Shown: positions 47,204-55,900 of the stretch, piece after piece
Layout: each line of letters begins with the position of its first letter
How positions within the stretch are numbered: position 1 is the first letter of the stretch
Origin: Cellulomonas sp. JZ18
GTDB lineage: Bacteria > Actinomycetota > Actinomycetes > Actinomycetales > Cellulomonadaceae
Reading direction: 5' to 3'
DNA length: 64,000 bases
Assembly: GCF_009720485.1 (NCBI RefSeq)
Contig: NZ_CP045245.1
Location: 3,596,001-3,660,000, forward strand
Notes under the pieces: model-generated
What the model was told of the DNA's origin: nothing
Databases searched by the model: none
Seen by the model: only the letters and a program-made list of their open reading frames with translations
Program-made: the position numbers and the translations under genes

Positions 47204-47232
47204 CAGCCCGGACCCTGGTCGGGTCCGGGCTG
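47204..47232. terminator. bidirectional hairpin between convergent lacI-family and LPMO genes
   Basis: Perfect 12-bp stem CAGCCCGGACCC (47204-47215) and complement (47221-47232), TGGTC loop. Confidence 0.85.
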
Positions 47233-47251
47233 CCGGTCGGTGCAGCGTCGG

Positions 47252-48160
47252 TCAGCTGGCGGTGCAGGTGGCGCTCAGGCCGCTCGCGCTGCCGCTGGCG
47301 ATGAAGCCCGCGGTCGTCGAGGCACCTGCGCCGAGACTGCCGTTCCAGCCCGCGTTGGCGAGCGTGTTGCCGTTGCTGAGCGTGGAGCTCCACGCCTGCG
47401 TGATGGTCGCGCCGTTCACGGTGACCTTCCAGCCCTTGATCGCCGTGCTGCCCGCCTTCACCGTGACCTCACCCTGGAAGCCGTTGCTCCAGGAGTTGGC
47501 GGCACGGACCGTGGCGGTGCAGGAGCCGGTGCCCGGCTGCGGCGCCGGGGTCGTCGACGTCGGCTGCGGCGCCGGCGTGGTCGGGGTGGGCTGCGGCGCG
47601 GGGTTGCCGCCGGGCGTGATGTACGCGTCGATGCACTGGTAGAACGCGTTCACCGTGTCGGCGATGTTCCACCGGACGAAGATCTTGTGGTTGCCCTCGG
47701 GCAGGTTGTTGATCTGGTGCGTGAACCGCTTGGGCGGCAGTGCCCCGTTGTCGTTGATCGTGGTGTGCAGCCGGCCGTCCACGAAGTACTCCCACGTCGA
47801 CGTGGAGTGGTTCGCGACGATGTCCCAGGTGAACGTCTGGTTGGTCTTCAGCGCCTGGCGCGGCCAGGCGATCGACTCGTTGTCGAGCTCGGTGAAGCGG
47901 CCGCCGCCGGAGCACAGCATCGAGCCCTTGCGGGCCTCCACGCTCCACGGCTCGTACTGGACCGGACCACAGTTCTTGACCGCGCCGGTGTAGCAGAGGT
48001 CCTGCCGGCTGGGCGGGTCGGAGATCCACCCGTGCGCCTGGGCGGACGGTGCGGGCAGGGCGGCCAGCAGCGCGACGGTCAGCCCGAGCACCGTCAGGGC
48101 GGACAGGACCAGCCGCGCAGCGGCTGATCGGGGGGCACGGGGAACAGCGTGTGAACTCAT
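47252..48160 (-). CDS. secreted AA10 lytic polysaccharide monooxygenase with C-terminal CBM2
   Basis: A 302-residue copper enzyme that oxidatively cleaves crystalline cellulose or chitin. Signal peptide 1-42 ends SAQA so that His43 of HGWISDPPSRQ becomes the N-terminal residue of the mature protein; with His118 in IVANHSTSTWEYF it forms the copper histidine brace. Cys pairs (DLCYTGAVKNC, MLCSGG) fit the AA10 fold. A Pro/Thr linker with repeated APQPTxTTP leads to a family 2 carbohydrate-binding module (TATVRAANSWSNGFQGEV, IKGWKVTVNGATITQAW, NAGWNGSLGAG) with exposed Trp residues. ATG with GAGGTGA at 7 nt. The monocistronic gene is convergent with the lacI-family gene. Confidence 0.92.
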   Translation of the reverse strand: MSSHAVPRAPRSAAARLVLSALTVLGLTVALLAALPAPSAQAHGWISDPPSRQDLCYTGAVKNCGPVQYEPWSVEARKGSMLCSGGGRFTELDNESIAWPRQALKTNQTFTWDIVANHSTSTWEYFVDGRLHTTINDNGALPPKRFTHQINNLPEGNHKIFVRWNIADTVNAFYQCIDAYITPGGNPAPQPTPTTPAPQPTSTTPAPQPGTGSCTATVRAANSWSNGFQGEVTVKAGSTAIKGWKVTVNGATITQAWSSTLSNGNTLANAGWNGSLGAGASTTAGFIASGSASGLSATCTAS

Positions 48161-48253
48161 GGCGGGGTCACCTCGACCGGGAGCGGATCGGACAAGCACG
48201 GGTCCGACCGAACGTACGGACCGACGGCCGCGGCAGACAGGTCCAGAACCGTT

Positions 48254-48580
48254 TCAGCCGCCCGTCACGGGTGGCTCCGCGCAGCACCGGGGGCCGTGAC
48301 CACCGGCATGTCGCCGGGACGACCGGTCCTCGTAGGTCCTGGCGTCCGCGCATGCCCTGCCGACCGCTCGCGCCAGGACGTCGGTGGGCACGGCACCACC
48401 TGCGTCCGGAACCTCGCCGAGCTCTTCCGCGAGGCACTGGAAGAACGTCTCCGCGGTGAACGCGTCCCACTCCTCGGGGTGGTCGTAGGCCGAGTCGCGA
48501 AGGTCCCAGAGCGCGTCGACGAGCTGCTCCCTCGTCTCCGCAGCGGCGAGCCGTTGCCGCGCGGTCGCAGCGTCGTCCAC
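48254..48580 (-). CDS. small DUF7660-like protein
   Basis: A 108-residue acidic soluble protein. TREQLVDALWDLRDSAYDHP followed by EEWDAFTAETFFQCLAEELG resembles the DUF7660 pattern (a two-helix segment with PxxWxNxTLxxFLxAL), with Ala replacing the usual Asn. The C-terminal tail is basic and probably disordered. The GTG start is the first before the conserved region. Function unknown; members occur in many actinobacterial immunity and accessory settings. Confidence 0.55.
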   Translation of the reverse strand: MDDAATARQRLAAAETREQLVDALWDLRDSAYDHPEEWDAFTAETFFQCLAEELGEVPDAGGAVPTDVLARAVGRACADARTYEDRSSRRHAGGHGPRCCAEPPVTGG

Positions 48581-48719
48581 GCCGGCGACCGTACGCCAGG
48601 GGCGACGACGTCGGTGCGGACCGGCGGAGGTCGCGGGGTGTCGGGCCGTCGCGCGGACGCGGGACGGCCCGCCGACCCGCTCGTGCACCTGGTCGCCCGC
48701 TGACTGCCAGGATGCGCGG

Positions 48720-49043
48720 GTGCGCTCGGCCCTCCCCGCCCTGACGATCGCCGCGACGGTTCTCCTCGCAGGCTGCTCGGTCCATGTCGACACCCGGTTC
48801 GTCGGCACCGACGAGATCGAGGAGAAGGTCGCAGCGGCACTCACCGAGAAGGCAGGCCGCGTGCCCGACAGCATCGAGTGCCCCGAGCAGGTCCCGGCGC
48901 GGGAGGGTGCCGACGTCCGGTGCACCATCACGGACGGCGAGCAGCGCATCGGGGTGACGGTCAGCGTCACCGGCGTCCGTGACGGCTTCGACGTCTCCGT
49001 CCAGATCGACGTGGACGACGAGCCGCTCCCGGCGGGTTCGTGA
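48720..49043 (+). CDS. DUF4333-domain lipoprotein
   Basis: A 107-residue lipoprotein. Signal peptide with lipobox LLAGC (Cys19), then a DUF4333 fold: EIEEKVAAALTEKAG, PDSIECPEQVPAREGADVRC with the two conserved Cys, and VTVSVTGVRDGFDVSVQID. DUF4333 proteins are small surface lipoproteins of actinobacteria without known role. The GTG start immediately precedes the hydrophobic signal; no clear ribosome site. Its TGA overlaps the GTG of the next gene. Confidence 0.75.
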   Translation: MRSALPALTIAATVLLAGCSVHVDTRFVGTDEIEEKVAAALTEKAGRVPDSIECPEQVPAREGADVRCTITDGEQRIGVTVSVTGVRDGFDVSVQIDVDDEPLPAGS

Positions 49044-49571
49044 GCACGGCCGCCGACGAGCTGCGCGCGGCGGTCGAGAGGGCCACCGAGGGCACCCCGT
49101 ACCGGGTCGAGCAGACGGCTGAGGGTCTCGACCTGCGGATCGCCGTGGACGACGCACGCTGGCACGGTCTGCTCGCCTCGGCCGGGCGCAGGCGGGTCGT
49201 CGAGTGCCAGGTCCGCCTGGACGGAGATGCACGCACCCTGCAGACCACCGACGCGCAGTTCACGTGCGATGGGCCGTCGGCGTCACAGGGCGCACACCAC
49301 GTCTGGTCGCCGCCCGGGCCGGCGCCGTGCGCGGCCGCACCTGGTCCACCTCTCGCGAGTGGACGTGGCGCCCAGGCCGGCGCCCGCACGAGAGGCCCGT
49401 GGTCGAGGGGCGGCTCTGCACGGCCGAGGCTCGCCGACTGATCCGCGAGGCCACCACTGCCCTGGGGTGGCCGAGCGGATGGGCCCGTACGAGCGCGTCG
49501 GGCTCATCGCCGCCGGCGTCGGCGTCCTGACGCTTCTCGCGGTCGCGCTCCTGCTGCTCGTCGGGCGGTAG
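49040..49571 (+). CDS. uncharacterised protein with C-terminal membrane anchor, two frameshifts
   Basis: As read, three frames each hold part of one protein. Frame 2 gives STAADELRAAVERATEGTPY to DAQFTCDG. Adding one G to the run at 49271-49273 enters frame 1 (VTGRTPRLVAARAG, then SREWTWRPGRRPHERPVVEG, EARRLIREATTALG). Adding one G to the run at 49464-49467 enters frame 3 (VAERMGPYERVGLIAAGVGV), a hydrophobic helix ending LLLLVGR at the stop. The repaired product of about 177 residues has a cytosolic or external N-terminal domain and one C-terminal transmembrane helix. It is translationally coupled to the DUF4333 lipoprotein (GTGA). Family not recognised. Confidence 0.5.
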
Positions 49572-49671
49572 CGACCAGCAGACGTGTCAGGCGGCGGTGA
49601 ACCGACCAGCCGAGCGCGGCGAGCCGCCCGGTCCCCGTCCACGCCGGAGGGGAGTGAAAGCGCGGGGATGA

Positions 49672-49715
49672 CGAAGGGCCCCGGATCCGCAGGTGGCTGC
49701 GGGCGGGGCCCTTCG
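49672..49715 (-). terminator. terminator of tRNA-Ser(CGA)
   Basis: CGAAGGGCCCC (49672-49682) and its exact complement (49705-49715), enclosing a 22-nt loop that is itself partly paired, directly downstream of the tRNA. Confidence 0.8.
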
Positions 49716-49721
49716 GTGAGC

Positions 49722-49807
49722 GGTAGCGGTGGGATTTGAACCCACGGTGGACTTTCACCCACACACGCTTTCGAGGCGTGCTCCTTAGGCCGCTCGGACA
49801 CGCTACC
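49722..49807 (-). tRNA. tRNA-Ser(CGA)
   Basis: An 86-nt class II tRNA on the minus strand. Acceptor GGTAGCG/CGCTACC, anticodon stem CACGC/GCGTG enclosing CTCGAAA with anticodon CGA, variable arm GGTGGAC-type, T arm GTGGG TTCAAAT CCCAC. Decodes UCG serine, a favoured codon in this GC-rich genome. Confidence 0.93.
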
Positions 49808-49925
49808 TCGGCGGGTAACCCTACCCGCTCCCCCGCCCGGTCACCCAATCCGCTGCTCCGTGACGTGCCGCACGCGCGGTCGCCGGCCGCCGTGCCGCAC
49901 CGGGACCGCGACGTACCGTGGAGCG

Positions 49926-50816
49926 GTGAGCACGTCCCCGGCCCGTCCCGTCGCCGCCCGCGGCACCCTCGACGACGTCGTCGACCTGCTCAGCGGCCGC
50001 CGGCTCACGGTGCTGACGGGTGCGGGCGTCTCCACCGACTCCGGCATCCCCGACTACCGGGGCCCCGACTCCCCGCCGCGCACCCCGATGACGTTCCAGC
50101 AGTTCGTGGGCGACGAGGCGTTCCGCCGGCACTACTGGGCCCGCAACCACGTCGGCTGGCGGCACGTGCACGAGACGCACCCGAACGCCGGGCACCGCGC
50201 GCTCGCGGCGCTGGAGCAGCGGGGCGTCGTCCTCGGCCTGATCACGCAGAACGTCGACCTGCTGCACGAGGCGGCGGGCTCGCGGAACGTCATCGACCTG
50301 CACGGCCGGTACGACCGCGTCGTGTGCCTGCGCTGCGGCACGGTGGTGCCGCGCGCGGCGCTCGCGGACCGGCTCGAGGCGCTCAACCCCGGGTTCGTGG
50401 AGCGGGTGGGCGGCGAGGTCGGCGACGTGGAGATCGCGCCGGACGCCGACGCGGTCATCGAGCAGACGCAGGACTTCCGCGTCCAGGCCTGCTGGGCGCC
50501 CGACCCCGACGACGCGTCGCGCCCGTGCGGCGGCGTCCTGAAGCCGGAGATCGTCTACTTCGGCGAGAACGTGCCCCGCGAGCGCGTGGACCGGGCGTAC
50601 GCGATGGTCGACGCCGGGGACGCGCTGCTCGTCGCGGGCTCGTCCCTCTCGGTGCAGTCGGGGCTGCGGTTCGTGCGACACGCCGCGCAGGCGGACAAGC
50701 CCGTGGTCGTCGTCAACCGCGGCGAGACCCGCGGCGACCGCTTCGCGACCCTGACCCTGCACGCCGGCACGTCGGAGACCCTCGCGGCCCTGGTCACCCT
50801 CCTCCCCACCCCCTGA
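49926..50816 (+). CDS. sirtuin-family NAD-dependent protein deacylase
   Basis: A 296-residue Sir2 protein. NAD-binding TGAGVSTDSGIPDYRGP (residues 31-47), ITQNVDLLHEAAGS, catalytic His126 in VIDLHGRYD, Zn ligands CLRC (134-137) and a second Cys pair in ACWAPDPDDASRPC, then LKPEIVYFGENVP and the GSSLSVQSG strand. The pattern is nearest to class II (SIRT4-like) bacterial sirtuins. Removes acyl groups from lysines in the cytoplasm. The GTG start has no strong ribosome site. It follows the tRNA-Ser divergently and faces the tadA gene. Confidence 0.88.
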   Translation: MSTSPARPVAARGTLDDVVDLLSGRRLTVLTGAGVSTDSGIPDYRGPDSPPRTPMTFQQFVGDEAFRRHYWARNHVGWRHVHETHPNAGHRALAALEQRGVVLGLITQNVDLLHEAAGSRNVIDLHGRYDRVVCLRCGTVVPRAALADRLEALNPGFVERVGGEVGDVEIAPDADAVIEQTQDFRVQACWAPDPDDASRPCGGVLKPEIVYFGENVPRERVDRAYAMVDAGDALLVAGSSLSVQSGLRFVRHAAQADKPVVVVNRGETRGDRFATLTLHAGTSETLAALVTLLPTP

Positions 50817-50834
50817 CCCCCGCGCCCGCGACCC

Positions 50835-50908
50835 GTCGAGCGCGGTAGGTGCGCGTCGAGCGCGGTAGTCGTATCGGGTGCGCTCGTGCCGCATCTACCG
50901 CGCTCGAC
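50835..50908. repeat. three-copy 14-bp intergenic repeat, two direct and one inverted
   Basis: GTCGAGCGCGGTAG at 50835-50848 and 50855-50868 (20-bp period), and its exact complement at 50895-50908. Either direct copy can pair with the inverted copy to form a long hairpin, so it could act as a terminator between the convergent sirtuin and tadA genes, or as a dispersed palindromic element. Confidence 0.75.
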
Positions 50909-50951
50909 GCGGGCGGCGGGCGCGGGCGCGGGCGCGGGCCGGCGCACGGGG

Positions 50952-51460
50952 TCAGCGGTGGGGGCGAAGAACGTGCGCAGCAGGGTCGCGGACTCCTCGG
51001 CGCGCACGCCCGCGACCACCTCGACGCGGTGGTTGGACCGGCGGTCGCGCACGACGTCCCACTGCGACCCGCACGCGCCGGCCTTCGGGTCCCACGCCCC
51101 GAGCACGAGGCGCGGCACGCGCGCGAGCAGCGTGGCCCCGGCGCACATGAGGCACGGCTCGAGCGTGACGACGAGCGTGCAGCCGTCCAGGCGCCAGCGG
51201 CCCAGGGCGGCGGCGGCCGCCCGCAGCGCGACGACCTCGGCGTGCCCGGTGGGGTCGCCGTCGGCCTCGCGCGTGTTGCGGCCGCGCCCGACCACGTCGC
51301 CGTGCGGCCCGAGCACCACCGCGCCGACCGGCACGTCCCCGGTCGCGAGGGCGGCGCGCGCCTCGTCGAGCGCGTGCCCCATGGCGGCGTCGTCCGCGGC
51401 CGTCGCCCAGGGCGAGCGCGCGCCGACGACGACGTCGCCGTCCGTGCTCGTGCCGTCCAC
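50952..51460 (-). CDS. tadA: tRNA adenosine(34) deaminase, frameshifted at its last codons
   Basis: About 169 residues. Zinc deaminase motifs are [12 protein letters not shown] (His73, catalytic Glu75) and [14 protein letters not shown] (Cys103, Cys106), with the family tail [20 protein letters not shown]. It converts A34 of tRNA-Arg(ACG) to inosine; that tRNA gene is in this window. The open frame as given runs 400 bp on into the sirtuin gene. One added C at the G run 50960-50964 gives the ending [10 protein letters not shown] and the stop at 50952, a normal TadA length. The GTG start has GGAGGCG upstream. Divergent from upp. Confidence 0.82.
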
Positions 51461-51599
51461 ACCGCCTCCGCGTCCCGTCGCCCGGCCCGCCCGGCGTGCG
51501 GGCGGCGCGCGTGTCGTGTGCGTCACGACGGGGCGCCGTCCCCGCGGGCGGGACGCACCACCGTGCCCGTCGTCCCGGTGGTGCGCCGCATCCTCGCAC

Positions 51600-51612
51600 T
51601 ACCCTGGCCCCC
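51600..51612 (+). promoter_or_regulatory. leaderless promoter -10 of upp
   Basis: TACCCT (51600-51605) is followed by 7 nt to the ATG, and no ribosome site is present, the arrangement of leaderless actinobacterial mRNAs. Confidence 0.45.
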
Positions 51613-52248
51613 ATGCGCCTGCACGTCGCCGACCACCCGCTCGTCGCCCACAAGCTCGCCGTCCTGCGGGACGAGCGGACGCCGAGCCCGACGTTCCGGC
51701 AGCTCGTCGACGAGCTCGTCACCCTGCTCGCGTACGAGGCGACGCGCGACGTGCGGACGGACGAGGTCGAGATCCGCACGCCGGTCGCGACGACCACGGG
51801 CGTCAAGATCGCCGACCCGAACCCGATCGTCGTGCCGATCCTGCGCGCCGGTCTCGGCATGCTCGACGGCATGACGCGGCTGCTGCCGACCGCCGAGGTC
51901 GGCTTCCTGGGCCTGCAGCGCGACGAGGAGACGCTCGAGGCCATCACGTACGCCAACCGCCTGCCGGACGACCTCACCGGGCGGCAGTGCTTCCTGCTCG
52001 ACCCGATGCTCGCGACGGGCGGCACCCTCGTCGCGTCGATCGACTACCTGCTCCAGCGCGGCGCCCGCGACGTGACGGCCGTCTGCCTCATCGCCGCCCC
52101 CGAGGGGCTGAAGGTCGTCGAGGAGTTCGTCGGGGACCGGGCGGACGTGCAGGTCGTCGTCGCCGCCGTCGACGAGCGGCTCGACGAGCACGCGTACATC
52201 GTCCCGGGCCTGGGCGACGCGGGCGACCGCCTCTACGGCATCGTCTGA
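51613..52248 (+). CDS. upp: uracil phosphoribosyltransferase
   Basis: A 211-residue pyrimidine-salvage enzyme forming UMP from uracil and PRPP. Family hallmarks: [20 protein letters not shown] at the N-terminus, [14 protein letters not shown], the PRPP loop [12 protein letters not shown], and the uracil-binding end [17 protein letters not shown]. Length and start fit the family exactly. Cytoplasmic. Divergent from tadA and followed by a short hairpin. Confidence 0.97.
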   Translation: MRLHVADHPLVAHKLAVLRDERTPSPTFRQLVDELVTLLAYEATRDVRTDEVEIRTPVATTTGVKIADPNPIVVPILRAGLGMLDGMTRLLPTAEVGFLGLQRDEETLEAITYANRLPDDLTGRQCFLLDPMLATGGTLVASIDYLLQRGARDVTAVCLIAAPEGLKVVEEFVGDRADVQVVVAAVDERLDEHAYIVPGLGDAGDRLYGIV

Positions 52249-52253
52249 CACCG

Positions 52254-52269
52254 GCGGCCCTCGGGCCGC
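52254..52269 (+). terminator. short hairpin after upp
   Basis: GCGGCC-CTCG-GGCCGC, a 6-bp GC stem with a stable tetraloop, 5 nt after the stop. Confidence 0.55.
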
Positions 52270-52518
52270 TCGTCCCGCCCGCGGCGGTCGTCCCATGACC
52301 TGAGACCCCGTCGTCATTCCGTGGACCCCTTCGCCCGGACGTGTCACGATCGTCCGGTGAGCCCCGTCACGCGTCGACCCGTCCATGCCGCCGGCATGCG
52401 CACGTGCGTCGTCGCGTCCGGGTGGTATCCGCGCCGCTGTCGCCCCTGACGCCGCCCCCACCACCCGCCCCGCCGGCCCCGCACCCCGGACGCCGGTCCG
52501 CTCACCCGGAGACCACCC

Positions 52519-52893
52519 ATGACGCCACCCGCGACCGCGCGCGTCCGCCGCACCGCGGCGGCCGTCGCCGCACCGCCCACCGCACCGCCCGACCCGCCCC
52601 GCGCGGCCCTCGTCCTCTACGTGAGCCTGCCCGCCGACGACCGGCCCGCGCCCGGCGCCGGGGAGCTCGCCGAGGCCGCCGAGATGCTGCGCGAGCTCGC
52701 GCAGGACCTCCTGCCGTCGGCGCAGGCGTCGGTGGCCCTCTCGCTCGTGCCCGGCACCAGCGGCGACGTGCGCCGCATCGGTGACCGGATCACCCACCTG
52801 CGGCTGCTCGACCCCCCGGAGGGGGACGAGCCGGGTGCCCCGGCGCCCACGCCGCCCACCGACGTCCTCGGCGGCTCGGGGGACGCCCGCTGA
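52519..52893 (+). CDS. small uncharacterised protein
   Basis: A 124-residue protein. The N-terminal third and the C-terminal tail are Pro/Ala-rich and probably disordered. The middle (AALVLYVSLPADDRPAPGAG, AEAAEMLRELAQDLLPSA, ASVALSLVPGTSGDVRRIGD) looks like a beta-alpha-beta segment. ATG with GGAG seven bases upstream. No family recognised. It is convergent with the transmembrane sigma factor gene, and 270 bp of sequence upstream of it holds no other supportable gene. Confidence 0.55.
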   Translation: MTPPATARVRRTAAAVAAPPTAPPDPPRAALVLYVSLPADDRPAPGAGELAEAAEMLRELAQDLLPSAQASVALSLVPGTSGDVRRIGDRITHLRLLDPPEGDEPGAPAPTPPTDVLGGSGDAR

Positions 52894-52987
52894 GGACACG
52901 CGCTGCCGGGCCGGTGCACGGGATCGGGGGACCCCGACCGGCCCGGCAGCGCACCCTTCCCGCCCGCGCGCGGGCGGGGTCGGCCGC

Positions 52988-55900
52988 TCAGCGCTGCGGC
53001 GGCGCGAGGCTCACCGGTGCGGTCGTGCGGACCGTCACGACGCCGAGGAGGTACTGGTCGGCGGACGTCGTGGGCGTCAGCGTCGCGACGTCGGAGGTGA
53101 GCGCCACCTCGGCGAACCCCTTGGCGTCCACGCCGAGGGAGTTGGGCCAGCGCCAGCCGGTCGCCGTCGAGTCGAACGCGTTCGCGCGCGAGCCGCCGCC
53201 GACCACCTGCGACCCGTCCCAGCGGACCGGCGTGAGCGCCCCGACGCCGGACATCGTCAGCCGGTCGTCGCCGGAGCCGCGGTCGCCCTCCCAGCCCACG
53301 ACGCCGATGCGCGCGCGCGTGCCGGCCTCGGCGACGAACGCGAACGCCGGTGAGGCGACGTCGCGGCCGACCCACGACGGGCCCTCGTGCACCGTCACCG
53401 ACCCGCGACCCGCGCCCTCGACGCCGTGCACCACCACGAGGGACCAGCCCGCGTAGTAGGTGGGCTCGCGGTCGGTGCGACCGTCGCTCACCGCGGCGTC
53501 CGCGAGCGCCCACGTCCCCGCCCCGCCGCGCGCCACGAGGGCCGTGACGTCGACCGCGGACTGGTAGTAGCGCCGGCCGCTGTCGTCCTGGACCTCGTGC
53601 ACGGCGTCCGCCGCCGCCCGGACGTCGGTCCACGTCCCGTCCGGCGCGCGCAGGCGCGCCGTCGCGAGGTCGCCGCTCCACCCGTCGCGCGGGCCGCGCA
53701 CGCCGGACCAGTACAGGCCCGCCCACACCACGGGCCGCCCCTGCGGCAGCGCCAGGCGCGTCTCGGAGGACACGGGGACGCGGGCGCGCGCACCCGGGGG
53801 CGGCGCTTCGTCGAGCGGCTGCATGTCGAGGCCGTTGTTGTCCTGCGCGTGGTGGACCGCGGGGCAGGGCGCGGGCCCCCAGCGGCAGACGAGCAGCGGT
53901 GCGCCCACCTCGGTGACGTCGAGGTCGCCGACGCCGGACCAGACGGGCGTCAGGCCCGCGGACGGCGCGACCAGACGCACGGACGCGCGGACGGGGGTGG
54001 CGCCGGCCGCGGTGGCGACGACCTCCGCGGAGCGGTTCAGCGCGCCCGCGACGTGCACGTTCACCTGCACCGGGACGCGCTGCCCGGCGGCCAGCCGGCC
54101 CAGGCGGCACTCGACGGTGCCGCCGCCCCCGGTGCACCCCGCCGTGCCGGGCAGCACCGACCCGGGGTCGTGCGTGACACCGCGGGGCAGCGTCACGCGG
54201 ACCAGGACGTCGTCGGCGTCCGCGGCCGCGCCGCCGTGCGCGGGGCCGGCGACCGCGACGACGAACGCGAGGACGCCTCCGCCGTCGCCGTCGGCGACGG
54301 CCGTCGCCTCGTCGAGCGTGACGACCGGCGCGGTCCCGCGGACGCCGACGAGGACGGCGGGCGACGGGTCGGCGTCGTCGGCGCGCACGGTGACGCTCGC
54401 GGCCCCGAGCTCGCCGACCGCACCCGGCGCACCCGTGAGCGGGACCAGCACGCGTACGGTCTCCCCCGCGAGGACGGGCTCGGGCAGCCGGCACACGGCG
54501 TCGCTGCCCTCGGGGACGCACGCGCCGCCCGCGACGGCCACGGCCCCGCTGGGCGGCGTCACGCGCACCACGGTGCCGCTCGCCGCCAGGTCGCCGTGGT
54601 TGGTCACGTCGACCGGGAGGTGCGCGACGGGACCGAGGCCGACCTCGACCCGGGCGGGTGCCGTGACGACCGGGGCCGCGGGGCGCACCAGCGTGTACGG
54701 GACGCCCAGGCGCGGCGCCGCACCGGAGGGAGCCGGACCGAGCACGGCCGTGACCGTGCCGTCGCCCGTGCGCGTGCCACCGGGGACGGTCAGCGTCAGC
54801 ACCAGGGTCGTGGCCTCGTGACCGCCGAGCGCCGGCAGGCGGCACCGGGTCCGCCCGTCCTCGCGGGTGCAGGACCACGGCGCGGCGGCCTCGGCGGTGA
54901 CGCCGGGCGGCAGGTCGAGGTCGACGGTGGCGGGCGCCTCGGCGGTGACCGGGGCGCCGCCGGCGTTGACGAGCGGGAGGCTCAGCGTCCGCGCGCGACC
55001 CGCGACGAGCTGGACCGGCGAGGGCTCGGCGGCGGGCACGAGGCGCGCGGGCGACGGGTGGACGCGCACCGGCACCGGCGGCGGCGCCCACGCGTGGTAC
55101 CGGCCCGCGATGCGCAGGCCCAGCTCGTGGTCGCCGACGGGCACGGACTCGTCGACCGCGACGTGCAGCACCAGCCGGGCCGTGGCGCCGGGCGCCAGCT
55201 CGGGCAGGGTGCACGCGGCGCTGTGCGCACCCGTCGTGACGCACAGCCAGCCGTCGGTGACCAGCGGGGAGAAGCCGGCGCCGAACGCGAGGACGCCGCC
55301 GACCTCCTCCAGCCGGACGCCGGCGGGCAGCGCCACCTCCGCCAGCAGGTCGACCGCGGGCGCCGCGCCGCCGTTGTGCACGCTGAGCGCGATCTGCTGC
55401 CCGGTGGCGCCGGCGAGGAGCACGGGCGCGTCGTACCGGACGACCACGGCGGGCGCGGGCGGCACCTCGGGGTCGGGCGGCGGTGTCGGGTCGGGCGGCG
55501 GACCTGCCGACGGGTCGGGGCTGGGGACGTCGGGGCCGGGGGCGGTGAGCACCCGGGTGTCGTCGTCCGGCTCGGCCCGGCCGGGACCCGGCTCGGGCTC
55601 GGGCTCGGGCTCTGGCGCGAGCTCCGGCAGGTCCGTCGGGCTCACCGACGGGACGGGCAGCGGCTCGGGGAGCACCCCGTCGGTCGTGCCCGGCGACGGG
55701 GCGACGGTGCCGACCAGCGCGGTGCCCGAGACGGTCGGCGACGCGGTCGCACCGGCGGTGCCCGCCCCGGGCCCGAGCAGCTGCGTCGCACCGACGACCA
55801 CGGCGGCGACGACCGCCACCGCGCCGACCGTCGCGGCTGCCGCGGTGGCCGTGACCCCGCCCAGGGCGACGACGCCGCCGGTGGCCGCGGCACCGGCGGC

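Noticed and set aside
50555..50951. C-terminal extension of TadA antisense to the sirtuin
   Set aside because: Extends a family of fixed length by about 130 residues of shadow translation; a one-base error restores the usual end.
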